A stretch of DNA of 64,000 nucleotides from Thalassotalea_F euphylliae. Lineage in GTDB: Bacteria; Pseudomonadota; Gammaproteobacteria; Enterobacterales; Alteromonadaceae. Where the stretch lies: assembly GCF_042682785.1 (NCBI RefSeq), contig NZ_JBHUIB010000004.1, positions 4,239 through 68,238 on the forward strand, in the 5' to 3' direction. Position 1 is the stretch's first letter, and each line of letters opens with the position of its first letter. Below are positions 23,087 to 31,980 of the stretch, piece by piece. The position numbers and the translations under genes are program-made. The notes beneath the pieces are model-generated. The model was not told the origin of the DNA, searched no databases, and was given only the letters and a program-made list of their open reading frames with translations.

Positions 23087-23886
23087 TGAAAAAAGTCGCG
23101 ATCATTGGTTGTGGTTGGGTTGGGCAAGCACTTGCTCAGCATATGGTCTCACAAGGTCTTCAAGTTATTGGTACAGGTAGAACCCCGCAAAGACTTGAAG
23201 AAATTAATGCAACAGGTGCAGAAGCACAGCTTTTTGAACTACCGAGCGAAACAAATGATATTCCAACATGGTTAAACGGCTGTGATGCAGTCATCATTGC
23301 GATAACGCCGCAATTTAAAAGCGGTAATACGGATTACCCCAAACGAGTGAAGCAAGCCGCTATGCTCGCTCAACAAGCACAAGTAAACCAGCTTGTGTTG
23401 TTAAGTAGTACTGGTGTTTATCAGGGCTTAGACGGTACAGTGAATGAAGAGGCTGACATAGATATTAGTCAAGTCAAAACCGCGCTGTTGGCTGAAGCCG
23501 AACAAAGTGTTTTGTCGTTGCAGGGCACCGTATTGAGGCTTGCAGGACTCATCGGTCCTAAGCGTCACCCATCTCGATTCATGCAAGGGAAAGAAAACCT
23601 GGCGGATGCCGAAACACCGACAAATTTGGTGCATCAAGCGGACGTCGTGTCAGCCATTACGTTCGTGCTCGAGGAAGGTTCGCCATCTTCGATATATAAT
23701 GTCGTTAGTTCAACGCATCCGACACGCAAAACGTTTTATCAATTGGCTTGTCAAAGTCAGCAGGCGCCTGTGCCACAGTTTGGTAGCGCGCAATCACCGC
23801 AGCGACGGGTGGTATCGAATGCAAAGCTGATCAGTCTTGGCTGGCAACCTATGCACCCTGATTTACTCGCTTGGCTCTCTGAGTAA
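23086..23886 (+). CDS. NAD(P)-binding SDR/epimerase family protein (YeeZ-like)
   Basis: 266 residues. The N-terminal dinucleotide-binding motif IIGCGWVGQALA (residues 5-16) and TGRTP follow the extended SDR pattern. The segment LVLLSSTGVYQG (105-116) carries the Ser/Tyr region, but the Tyr-x3-Lys pair is not clearly present. It is close to YeeZ of E. coli, whose substrate is unknown. Translated by coupling with the GNAT/thioesterase gene. Confidence 0.82.
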   Translation: MKKVAIIGCGWVGQALAQHMVSQGLQVIGTGRTPQRLEEINATGAEAQLFELPSETNDIPTWLNGCDAVIIAITPQFKSGNTDYPKRVKQAAMLAQQAQVNQLVLLSSTGVYQGLDGTVNEEADIDISQVKTALLAEAEQSVLSLQGTVLRLAGLIGPKRHPSRFMQGKENLADAETPTNLVHQADVVSAITFVLEEGSPSSIYNVVSSTHPTRKTFYQLACQSQQAPVPQFGSAQSPQRRVVSNAKLISLGWQPMHPDLLAWLSE

Positions 23887-23927
23887 TGGCGACGCGTCGA
23901 TCATTACGCTAAGCAGAAATTCCCTGT

Positions 23928-23933
23928 TATAAT
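23928..23933 (+). promoter_or_regulatory. Consensus -10 TATAAT
   Basis: Perfect TATAAT about 20 bases before the next small gene. A -35 is not clear. Confidence 0.4.
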
Positions 23934-23951
23934 TTTACGTTGGATTTATTG

Positions 23952-24260
23952 ATGACAATTCCTTCAGCAATGGAACGTTACAAAAGCGCACTATTTTTTC
24001 TTGTTATTTTGCTACATATCGCCCTTCTAAACTTTGCGTTTATGGATGAAAGTGGGTTGAATTTTATGCCAGAGGAAAACCTTCGCTGGTCAACACAGCT
24101 TGTGCATTTAGGAATTGCTTTTGTCACTTTAGCGGTATTTTTAGTGACTGAAGCATTTTTAAAGCTAAGGAAAGAAGGAAAAATTGCGATACGAGAGCCA
24201 ATTTTAATCGTGTGTTCGCTTTCAATGTTGATATCGATAGGTTTTTTATTGATGGATTAG
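23952..24260 (+). CDS. Small integral membrane protein (102 aa)
   Basis: Not recognised. Three hydrophobic segments are visible: SALFFLVILLHIALLNFAF, QLVHLGIAFVTLAVFLVTEAF and PILIVCSLSMLISIGFLL. An acidic loop (DESGLNFMPEENLRW) lies between the first two. The ATG at 23952 is chosen over a TTG 12 bases upstream. A consensus -10 lies just upstream and a 12-bp perfect stem overlaps the stop codon, so it is probably a single-gene unit. Function unknown. Confidence 0.65.
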   Translation: MTIPSAMERYKSALFFLVILLHIALLNFAFMDESGLNFMPEENLRWSTQLVHLGIAFVTLAVFLVTEAFLKLRKEGKIAIREPILIVCSLSMLISIGFLLMD

Positions 24261-24275
24261 TGGCTAATCCATCAA
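24249..24275 (+). terminator. Stem-loop overlapping stop of small membrane gene
   Basis: TTGATGGATTAG / CTAATCCATCAA, a perfect 12-bp stem with a TGG loop. The T tract is poor; it may act as a weak terminator or 3' stabiliser. Confidence 0.5.
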
Positions 24276-24337
24276 TTATCTAGTCTGATACTGCTAACCA
24301 GACCGCATGAATGAGCGGTAGTGTCGGTGAGTAAGTA

Positions 24338-25039
24338 CTACTTAGTTGTTATTTCATCTAGTTCGCCAACGCTTAGTTTGGTGTAAAGCGGCCTTAAAAC
24401 ACCTTCAGCAAAAATAGCGGCGTACAGCAATATCAAAAGATTGACAGCCCAAGCGGCATTAAACGCTACAATTGATTCAATACTAGCTTGGTTCGACAAA
24501 ATTGATATGCTGCCCACCAAAAACGCAACGAAAGAGCCAGCATAGACAAATACGAGTTGTTTGCGGAATATAAAACGTAAATAGCGGGTTGAGGCTGACG
24601 GTGTCACTTGAGAAGTTAACAAATACTTCAACCCAATAACTGACTTGCCAAGTCCATGCGCACCGAATGAAATAACGGTGCACGCATACATAAACATCAG
24701 TAAAAAAACAGCACCATAAATATCGGCGAACATGCCTAAGTCGCCTCCAAGTAGCAGTAGCATGATAATAGCGGCCGCAACCACAAAAAGCGCGAGTAAA
24801 TTTTGCATAATATTTCTCCATTTCCAAAAAGCTTCTATTTGACTGGAAACATGAAGTAGCTCTGTTTGTGATTTGTTGAGTGCAGCAGCGATGGACAAAA
24901 GCGTTTCGCTTGATGCATTGCCGTCTTTTTCAACCCGTTGAATAGTTCTCAAACTGAGACCGGATGCTTTTGCTAAGACCTCTTGCGACCAGCCATTTTC
25001 TTTGCGGAAAAACTTAATTTTCTCTGGCGAAATTTGCAT
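24338..25039 (-). CDS. XRE HTH protein with four TM segments
   Basis: 233 residues. Residues 5-60 form an XRE helix-turn-helix (FRKENGWSQEVLAKASGLSLRTIQRVEKDG). From residue 75 onward there are about four membrane helices (NLLALFVVAAAIIMLLLLGG, AVFLLMFMYACTVISFGA, QLVFVYAGSFVAFLVGSISIL, AFNAAWAVNLLILLYAAIF). A DNA-binding domain fused to a membrane region suggests a membrane-bound one-component regulator; the signal is unknown. This architecture recurs in marine gammaproteobacteria. No obvious target operator is visible, and the gene stands alone on the minus strand. Confidence 0.8.
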   Translation of the reverse strand: MQISPEKIKFFRKENGWSQEVLAKASGLSLRTIQRVEKDGNASSETLLSIAAALNKSQTELLHVSSQIEAFWKWRNIMQNLLALFVVAAAIIMLLLLGGDLGMFADIYGAVFLLMFMYACTVISFGAHGLGKSVIGLKYLLTSQVTPSASTRYLRFIFRKQLVFVYAGSFVAFLVGSISILSNQASIESIVAFNAAWAVNLLILLYAAIFAEGVLRPLYTKLSVGELDEITTK

Positions 25040-25183
25040 CTTAACTACTCCTAATGTGCAACTTCAATTTCCGCCAAACAAGATGCTGTAATTGGCAAAA
25101 GTATGGAACAAAATCGACACGCCAATTAGCCGACATTGATATGACAATACTTTAAAAACAGTAGGTTACAATTTTCTATTAGT

Positions 25184-26794
25184 CTAATGTCGGCTGATAC
25201 TGCGCAAGCAATTTTCTAATTGTTCTTTTACAATTGGCTTTGTTAAGAACTGATCAAAAGAAAACTTAGCATGTTTGCCCGATTGGTTTTGAAAAATATC
25301 CGCAGTTAACGCGATGATAGGGGTTTTGATACCCATTTCACGAATTTTAATTGAGGCTTCGATGCCATCAATACCCGGCATATGAATGTCCATAAAAATA
25401 ATATCGTAGGTATTGTGCTCACAGAGTTCTAGGGATGTTTCCCCATCTTCTGCAAAGCTTATATTTTGCCCTAAACTGTCGAACATCACTTTTGCTACTT
25501 TTCTATTGATAGGGTTGTCTTCAACAACTAATACCTTGAGTTGTGGTAGATGCGTTGTCGATTTGGGTGTCTGCAAGAATTGCTCTGGTACAGCTTGATC
25601 TGTTAATGGCAGAGTCACTATAACGCGGGTACCAACGTTGAGTTCGCTGGAAAGGCTAATGGTGCCATTCATTAACTCTACCAAGCTCTTTGTGATACAT
25701 AAGCCTAAACCAGTTCCTTCGCCTGAACGATTTTCACCGACTTGTTGGTACTTGTTGAATAACTTACTTTGTTCACTTTTAACAATGCCAATGCCTTCAT
25801 CTTCAACTGCAATGCGCAGCTGACCGCTTTCTGCTGTGATAGCAACAATCACCTTCTTATGCTTTGGCGTAAATTTAACAGCGTTGTTAATAAGGTTAAT
25901 CAATATCTGACCAACTTTTCCCTCGTCAAAAAAGAGGTAACTTGGTACATCATGATCGACAGCAAATCGCAAATAAACACCTTTGTCACGTGCATTAATC
26001 TGCATCATGCCATCTAGATTGGACAAGAACCGTTGCGCATGGAACCAAATGGGAGAGAGCTCCATTTTTCCTGATTCTATTTTGCTTAAATCAAGCACCG
26101 AGTTGACGATGTGCAGCAAACGCTGTGCGCTAAAATCGATCTCATTGATGTATTCAGGGATTGGTTCGGGCAGTTGATGATTGTTGATTTGTTCAGTCAA
26201 CGCTCGGCTAAAACCGGTAATTGCGTTGAGAGGCGTTCGGATTTCATGGCTGATATTTGATAAAAACTCAGTTTTGAAATCACTGGCTTTTTTTAGCTCT
26301 CTCAGGTTCTTACGCAGTTCCATCTGTGCGACAACTTCGCGACTTAAAATCTCTAGTGCTTTGCGTTGGTGATTGTTTAACTTTTTGGGTTTATCACTGA
26401 TAGCGCATAGGGTACCTATCGCGAAACCTTCTGGCGTCATGAGTTGTGCACCCGCATAAAAACGGATATTGGGCTCTTCTGTCACCAGAGGATTATCTGC
26501 GAATCGTTCATCTTCAAGTGCGTTGTTGATTTCAAATATTTCCCGCTCATGAATAGCATGTGCGCAAAAGGCTATATCACGGGGAGTTTGCTCAGCATCA
26601 ATACCAACGGTAGATTTAAACCACTGGCGCTCAGGGTCTATAAGACTGATAAGTGCAATAGGGGTTTCACATATTTCGGACGCTAGTAGCGTCAGATCAT
26701 CGAAGACTTTTTCTGCTTCCGTATCGAGAATATCGTATCCGTATAAGGCTTTAAGGCGTTCTTGTTCATCCGGTGTTAGCGGTGCACTTTTCAT
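25184..26794 (-). CDS. Cytoplasmic hybrid histidine kinase (GAF-HisKA-HATPase-REC)
   Basis: 536 residues without membrane segments. Residues 25-160 are a GAF domain (FCAHAIHE, GFAIGTLCAIS). Residues 172-240 are HisKA with phospho-acceptor His183 in SHEIRTPLN. Residues 285-395 are the ATPase (NLINNAVKFTP, VEDEGIGI, GEGTGLGL). Residues 412-530 are a receiver with Asp469 in FMDIHMPG and the Lys of LTKP. The phosphorelay would need a separate Hpt partner not seen nearby. The signal is probably a small ligand or redox cue read by GAF. Single-gene unit. Confidence 0.93.
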   Translation of the reverse strand: MKSAPLTPDEQERLKALYGYDILDTEAEKVFDDLTLLASEICETPIALISLIDPERQWFKSTVGIDAEQTPRDIAFCAHAIHEREIFEINNALEDERFADNPLVTEEPNIRFYAGAQLMTPEGFAIGTLCAISDKPKKLNNHQRKALEILSREVVAQMELRKNLRELKKASDFKTEFLSNISHEIRTPLNAITGFSRALTEQINNHQLPEPIPEYINEIDFSAQRLLHIVNSVLDLSKIESGKMELSPIWFHAQRFLSNLDGMMQINARDKGVYLRFAVDHDVPSYLFFDEGKVGQILINLINNAVKFTPKHKKVIVAITAESGQLRIAVEDEGIGIVKSEQSKLFNKYQQVGENRSGEGTGLGLCITKSLVELMNGTISLSSELNVGTRVIVTLPLTDQAVPEQFLQTPKSTTHLPQLKVLVVEDNPINRKVAKVMFDSLGQNISFAEDGETSLELCEHNTYDIIFMDIHMPGIDGIEASIKIREMGIKTPIIALTADIFQNQSGKHAKFSFDQFLTKPIVKEQLENCLRSISRH

Positions 26795-26856
26795 AGAAAT
26801 GTTAATCTGTTAGGTCTTAATGAAAGCATAGTGCTTTAAGCGGTAGAAAGACAAGA

Positions 26857-26897
26857 AAAAGGGGAGTACTCAACACACTGTGAATATGAGTACTCCC
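26857..26897 (-). terminator. Terminator of hutC
   Basis: Perfect 11-bp stem GGGAGTACTCA / TGAGTACTCCC with a 14-base loop; on the minus strand CTTTTTC follows. It lies about 75 bases beyond the hutC stop. Confidence 0.8.
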
Positions 26898-26972
26898 AAG
26901 CTAGATAACAGGTAGAAAGTGACTAGGATGGAGTGGATTCAGACAAACCTACTTATTTTATCGCTCAATTCA

Positions 26973-27740
26973 TCACTCTTTTTCGATGATTATGTGTCCA
27001 CCTAAACGGTATTTTTGCCCCGGCGAAGTCAGTATTGCGACACTGACTACTCCCTGACTTGCCCAGGTCCTACGTTTAACACGAAGGCAAGGCTGTGAAG
27101 GCTCTATGCCTAATAGCTCACACTGTACTTTATCAGCGACAACTGCTTCTATTTCGTGTGTTGCCTCTGTGAGTGGCGCTACGGCTGACAAATATTCGTG
27201 CGGCGTCACTGTGTTAAAGTTCTGCTTTAAGTATGTAGGTACTAACTTACTGTTTACAAACCTTTGTTCAAGTTGAATGGGTTCTCCATTTTCAAAATGT
27301 AGCAATTCTGAGTAGAAAACAGGCTTGTCGCGTTCGCAATTTAATAGGATAGCTAACTCTTCATTAATTGGCCGACTTTCCAATACTAATTGAACAGACC
27401 TATATTCATGCCCTCGGCTTTCAACTTCATCGGCGATATTTTTAATTTCTAACAATGAGGATTGTGATTTAAACGTCGCGACAAATGTGCCAGCACCTTG
27501 AGAGCGTACCAGCAGCCCTTGCTCCGTTAGCTCTTGTAAAGCGCGTCTAGCAGTCATCCGGCTGACTGCAAATTGCTCAGCTAATTCGTTTTCTGAGGGG
27601 ACTTTGGTATGTTGCGGCCAATTCCCTGACTCTATGTTGTCGCAAATATGCTGCTTAATGACGGTAAATTTCGGAATAGCCATGTCAACGTGCGCGATAG
27701 GTGTCGCGTTATTTTGTGATATTTTCACATAAGATCTCAT
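26973..27740 (-). CDS. hutC: Histidine utilisation repressor, GntR/UTRA
   Basis: 255 residues. Residues 25-95 are a GntR winged helix (PSENELAEQFAVSRMTARRALQELT, GAGTF). Residues 110-250 are a UTRA ligand domain, in HutC the urocanate sensor. It is divergent from hutI, and the 32-bp dyad between the two matches a HutC-type operator, so it likely represses both. The first ATG lacks a good ribosome binding site; Met20 is an alternative start. The other hut genes (hutU, hutH, hutG) are not in this window, so the pathway is split. Confidence 0.92.
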   Translation of the reverse strand: MRSYVKISQNNATPIAHVDMAIPKFTVIKQHICDNIESGNWPQHTKVPSENELAEQFAVSRMTARRALQELTEQGLLVRSQGAGTFVATFKSQSSLLEIKNIADEVESRGHEYRSVQLVLESRPINEELAILLNCERDKPVFYSELLHFENGEPIQLEQRFVNSKLVPTYLKQNFNTVTPHEYLSAVAPLTEATHEIEAVVADKVQCELLGIEPSQPCLRVKRRTWASQGVVSVAILTSPGQKYRLGGHIIIEKE

Positions 27741-27752
27741 GAAATGTTGTCA

Positions 27753-27784
27753 AAGGCAACGCTTGTATATACAAGTGTTGCCTT
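27753..27784. promoter_or_regulatory. HutC-type operator, 32-bp dyad
   Basis: The core CTTGTATATACAAG (27762-27775) is a perfect palindrome; with one mismatched pair it extends through GGCAAC / GTTGCC to 32 bp. HutC sites in pseudomonads have the form CTTGTATGTACAAG or similar. The dyad is 13 bases upstream of hutC and about 110 bases before hutI, and would shut both promoters. Confidence 0.8.
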
Positions 27785-27892
27785 GCTGAGGTTATTCGCG
27801 TAAATTTCGTGTCACCAACTATAGTCAGGTACGGCACCTTATTTTGTAACTACGTGCCGACATTCCATTTCACATTGATTAAGGGGCACTCC

Positions 27893-29125
27893 ATGACAAA
27901 CACAGATAACTGGCAACTGCTGATCACCAATGTGAATCTAGCAACAATGACTAATGGCGGCCAAGACTATGGGACGATTAATGACGCCGCAATTGCTGTC
28001 GCCGAAGGAAAAATTGCGTGGTTAGGTAAAGCGTCGGAGTTGCCTAACCTTGACTCTTGCCAGTTTGAAGTCATAGATGGTGAAGGGGCATGGCTGACAC
28101 CAGGCCTTGTGGACTGTCACACACACCTTATTTACGGTGGTAATCGCGCGAATGAATTCGAAATGCGCCTGCAAGGGAAGAGCTACGAAGAGATTGCTAA
28201 AGCTGGCGGTGGCATTGTTTCAACAGTTGCAGCGACAAGAGCCGCCAGTGAGCAATCGCTTGTAGATAGCGCTGCACCAAGGTTACAAACCCTATTTGAA
28301 CAAGGTGTCACTACGCTAGAGATCAAATCAGGTTACGGGTTAGACACTGATAACGAGCTAAAAATGTTGCGCGCTGCCAAGACATTGTCTAGCCAGTTTC
28401 CAGTAACTGTTAAAACGACATTTTTGGGAGCCCATGCTTTACCTACTGAGTATGCCGGTCGCGCGGATGATTATATTGAGTTGGTTTGTCATGAGATGAT
28501 ACCTGCTGTTGCTGAACAGCAGTTAGCGGATGCTGTCGATGTGTTTTGCGAAGGTATTGGATTTGATATTAAGCAAACTGAAGCCGTATTCAGTGCAGCA
28601 AGGTCACATGAGCTGCCTGTAAAGGTCCATGCTGAGCAATTGTCTAACCTGGGAGGCACGGCATTAGCGGCTAAATACCAAGCCCTTTCGTCAGACCACG
28701 TCGAATTTTTGGATGAAGCGGGGATCTCTGCAATGGCAGATGCCAACATGACTGCAGTGCTTCTTCCAGGCGCATTTTATTTCTTGCGTGAAACCCAGCT
28801 GCCACCGATTGATCTGCTTCGAAAACACAATGTTGATATGGCGATAGCTACTGATGCAAATCCAGGCTCGTCGCCGATTAACTCTATCCAGCTGATGTTA
28901 AATATGGCTTGTACGTTATTCCGTCTAACGCCTTCAGAGGCGCTAGCTGGCGTTACATGTCATGGTGCAAAGGCACTGGGCTTAGGCGATAACAAAGGGA
29001 AGCTTGCCGTTGGCTACGATGCCGACTTTGCTTTATGGCATATTCAACAGCCTGCAGAGTTATGTTATCAGTTTGGTGTTAATCCGTTGAAATCACTCTT
29101 TATTAGTGGCCAAAAAGTCCACTAA
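27893..29125 (+). CDS. hutI: Imidazolonepropionase
   Basis: Amidohydrolase of histidine breakdown that opens imidazolone propionate to formiminoglutamate. The start at 27893 is chosen because AAGGGG precedes it and the resulting 410 residues match the family; an upstream frame extension of 28 residues is not typical. Metal-binding motifs seen are GLVDCHTHLIYGGNR, AHAL, HAEQLS, SSDHVEF and the catalytic Asp in ATDANPGSSP. Single-gene operon facing hutC. The HutC operator upstream predicts induction by urocanate. Confidence 0.96.
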   Translation: MTNTDNWQLLITNVNLATMTNGGQDYGTINDAAIAVAEGKIAWLGKASELPNLDSCQFEVIDGEGAWLTPGLVDCHTHLIYGGNRANEFEMRLQGKSYEEIAKAGGGIVSTVAATRAASEQSLVDSAAPRLQTLFEQGVTTLEIKSGYGLDTDNELKMLRAAKTLSSQFPVTVKTTFLGAHALPTEYAGRADDYIELVCHEMIPAVAEQQLADAVDVFCEGIGFDIKQTEAVFSAARSHELPVKVHAEQLSNLGGTALAAKYQALSSDHVEFLDEAGISAMADANMTAVLLPGAFYFLRETQLPPIDLLRKHNVDMAIATDANPGSSPINSIQLMLNMACTLFRLTPSEALAGVTCHGAKALGLGDNKGKLAVGYDADFALWHIQQPAELCYQFGVNPLKSLFISGQKVH

Positions 29126-29218
29126 TTACCTGGGCTAAAACGGGCAATTTGGCTGTACAAATTGCTCGCTATTTATTAGTCTACCGCTATCACTAAGGTT
29201 TGGGTGTGGTAGAGGTTT

Positions 29219-31360
29219 ATGGAGTTTCTCAACCGTCGTTGTTTTCTTAATAACAAGGTCTTATGTGGCATCTTGATGATGCTAGGATGCAGTTTCCCTG
29301 CCTACGCCGCCAATGATATTTTCTCATACCTAGAGTTTACCATCGCTTTTGTGCTGGGTCTGAGCTTACCCATCTTGCTTCTCTCAGTACTCGTACGCAA
29401 AGTTGCGCCTAACGGTTGGTGGTATTTTGGTATGCTGATGCTCAGCGTACTTGGGTTGCTTTATTCGTTAATATATCTCACCCATTTTCAGGCACCGGCT
29501 GTCCTCACTTTCTCCATAGCAACAATTACTTTCATGTATCTTTGGGCGTTTAAGACCAACATGTTAGCGATTATTGATGCGGAAAATGAATACTTTAACC
29601 ACTTTAGGCTCGGTGAGCGATTTTTGCTGCTGTCAGGCGCATTATATATTGCGTTGATTTGGCTGGCTCCCGGTTTAGATGCCTACATTGGTTGGATGAT
29701 TTTCGCCTCCATTGTTTTGCTGTGCGCGGCGATTCACATTGCCATTGCCGCGAAAATCGCACCTAACCAAGTCGTCCGTCTAGTAGGGCAATGGCTGTTG
29801 GTGAGTGCCTTTGTCGTGGTGACATTTTTTTATCTGCATGCACAAACGAGCCTACTTTGGTTGGTAAGTGTTTATGTCGCAAGCTTCCTGGTTGCGCTCA
29901 TCAATGGTAACTGGGAGCTGACTCAACGTATTTTCCAATTGATCAGTGACAATCAGTCAGCGAAACAGCCTTTATTAACACCTGAACAACTTTTTTCGTT
30001 TACTCATGACCCTGCGACAAACTTGCCGTCTTATCAGCAAGCGCTTATGCGTATGGAGCAGTTAATGAAACAAGAGAGTCAACCTAAATACGCGGCTATT
30101 GTGTTTAAACCTAAAAATTTTGAACATGTTAATCGTGTGCTTGGGCATCAGAACTCGGATATTTTGTTGCTGCAGCTTGCGTATTGCTTAAAGCGTGAGG
30201 CAAGCAATTACCCTTATTTGGTGAGTTTTGATTTTGGTAATGTGAATGCCAAGGTAGCGCGCCTGCCGAGCCTACATTTTTTGGCGATTCTAGATCTTAA
30301 TCAGATTGAGTTTGATGCAAAACATGTCATCAATGAGTTGTGCAAAAGTATGTCGGACGCGGTACCGCCAGCAATGAGTTTCAAGAGCTTTTCGTTACGA
30401 TTCGAGCTAGTCGGTGGTGTGGCATACACTAACTTGCATGGACAAGTGATCACAGACGTAATATCAAGGGCTGAAGATGCTTTACTGGAAGCGGAAAAAC
30501 AAGGTGAATTGTGGCGAGAGTTTGATCACAACGTCGCTTTATATACAGAGCAACAACTGCGAAAAATGGAGCAGCTCAAGCAAGATATAGAGCATGATGG
30601 TCTTACTTGGCATATTGCGCCACAAATCGATATGGCAAGCCATCAGATAAAAGGCTTTTCTTTGGTACCTAAATGGCGGTTCAATGCTGAGGAGCTTAGC
30701 CTTGCTGACTTTATTGACGTAGCAGAGCATAGCGGTGAGGTACACAACTTAACCAAGCAAATGATTGTGATGGCGTTTAAGACGTTATTTGAATTGCGTA
30801 AACATAACGTTTTCCAACCCATTGGCATCCACTTAAACAGTCAAGAGCTGCTTGAACCTGATTTGGCCGACTTTATTGAAAAGCAAATTGCGACTTACAG
30901 CATTTCTGCCAAGTATTTGATGGTACAGATGAGTGAGCGTGTCATGCAGCTCGCCTGTGAACGTGCCAAAAGCTTGATAGATCAACTCAAGTCCATGGAA
31001 GTCGGTATTTGTATTAGTGAATTTGACGGGAGTTATGAATCATTGCGCTACATTCGCCGTTTGTCAGTTGATCAGCTACAAATCAATTGTGCACGTTTGT
31101 CTGATGACGAAAATGCAACCGCAGAAAAAGCAATTGTTAATTCTTTAGTGAGCTTGTCACGTACCATGAAATTAAACTTTATTGGTACACACGTGAACAC
31201 CAAGCAGGCGCAAAATATTTATTCGTTAATGGGCGGTCAAATCATTGAGGGGGATATTGTTACCCCTAGCATCAACGTGAACGCCTTAGAAGAATGGTTA
31301 CAAGGTTGGTTTAAGCAACATCCTAGCGCAGAGAAACGTCAGTCATCACTCGATGTCTAA
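29219..31360 (+). CDS. Membrane protein with degenerate GGDEF and EAL domains
   Basis: 713 residues. Residues 10-31 resemble a signal or first TM segment, followed by about seven membrane helices to residue 240. Residues 260-430 keep a GGDEF fold, beginning HDPATNLPSYQQAL. There is no GGDEF signature, the site reading LHFLAILDL. Residues 455-700 keep an EAL fold, but EAL is replaced by FSLVPKW and DDFG(T/S) by EFDGSY; the AEGVET-like stretch is GTHVNT. Both domains should be catalytically dead, so it probably acts as a binding or signalling scaffold as CsrD does. Its last 15 bases overlap convergent rraA. Confidence 0.85.
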   Translation: MEFLNRRCFLNNKVLCGILMMLGCSFPAYAANDIFSYLEFTIAFVLGLSLPILLLSVLVRKVAPNGWWYFGMLMLSVLGLLYSLIYLTHFQAPAVLTFSIATITFMYLWAFKTNMLAIIDAENEYFNHFRLGERFLLLSGALYIALIWLAPGLDAYIGWMIFASIVLLCAAIHIAIAAKIAPNQVVRLVGQWLLVSAFVVVTFFYLHAQTSLLWLVSVYVASFLVALINGNWELTQRIFQLISDNQSAKQPLLTPEQLFSFTHDPATNLPSYQQALMRMEQLMKQESQPKYAAIVFKPKNFEHVNRVLGHQNSDILLLQLAYCLKREASNYPYLVSFDFGNVNAKVARLPSLHFLAILDLNQIEFDAKHVINELCKSMSDAVPPAMSFKSFSLRFELVGGVAYTNLHGQVITDVISRAEDALLEAEKQGELWREFDHNVALYTEQQLRKMEQLKQDIEHDGLTWHIAPQIDMASHQIKGFSLVPKWRFNAEELSLADFIDVAEHSGEVHNLTKQMIVMAFKTLFELRKHNVFQPIGIHLNSQELLEPDLADFIEKQIATYSISAKYLMVQMSERVMQLACERAKSLIDQLKSMEVGICISEFDGSYESLRYIRRLSVDQLQINCARLSDDENATAEKAIVNSLVSLSRTMKLNFIGTHVNTKQAQNIYSLMGGQIIEGDIVTPSINVNALEEWLQGWFKQHPSAEKRQSSLDV

Positions 31361-31831
31361 AGGCTCAGGCGACAATATTATGCCTGTATTATCAGCATAA
31401 ATGTGGTCGTCGGGTAAAAAGGTGACACCTGCGAAATTCACGGCTAAATCACTTTCACCAACGTCACTGTCTGTTGCGCCTACTGGGATTGAAACTAACC
31501 CTTGGATACCAATATCGAGCTCTTCTAGCAAGTCGACATCTCGCACGCTGCCATAACACACAATACCTTCCCAGTTATTGCTGACCGCAAGCTCTGCGAT
31601 ATCTATGTCAATCAGCGCTCGTCGCGTTGAACCTCCACCGTCAATGACTAGCACGCGGCCCGTACCATCTTCACATAACAAGTCGCGAATAAGGCCATTG
31701 CTTTCGAAGCACTTTAAGGTGACCACTTTGCCGCCAAAAGAGTTACGACCTCCGTAATTACTGAAAATCGGCTCCAAAACGTCAATTAAATCGGCGTAAA
31801 TGTTACATAGCTCAGACGTGTTGTATTCCAT
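31346..31831 (-). CDS. rraA: RraA, regulator of RNase E
   Basis: 161-residue trimeric protein that binds RNase E and the degradosome helicase and slows mRNA decay. The hallmark GRVLVIDGGGSTRRALIDIDIA lies near residues 79-100, followed by NNWEGIVCYGSVRDVD. Length and N-terminus (MEYNTSELCNIYADLIDVLEP) are normal. It overlaps the 3' end of the degenerate GGDEF/EAL gene by 15 bases on opposite strands. Confidence 0.95.
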   Translation of the reverse strand: MEYNTSELCNIYADLIDVLEPIFSNYGGRNSFGGKVVTLKCFESNGLIRDLLCEDGTGRVLVIDGGGSTRRALIDIDIAELAVSNNWEGIVCYGSVRDVDLLEELDIGIQGLVSIPVGATDSDVGESDLAVNFAGVTFLPDDHIYADNTGIILSPEPLDIE

Positions 31832-31980
31832 AGTTATCTCTCTTGAACGTGCTTCTTAAATCATAAAGCGAGGCTTCGTTTGTTATTGTAGCCTATCAAG
31901 GAGTGCCGTCTAGCGCTATTTGTTAATGGATTGTTTATTAAGCTGATTGTTGCTTGAAATCAAATAAAAAACGCTATTAA

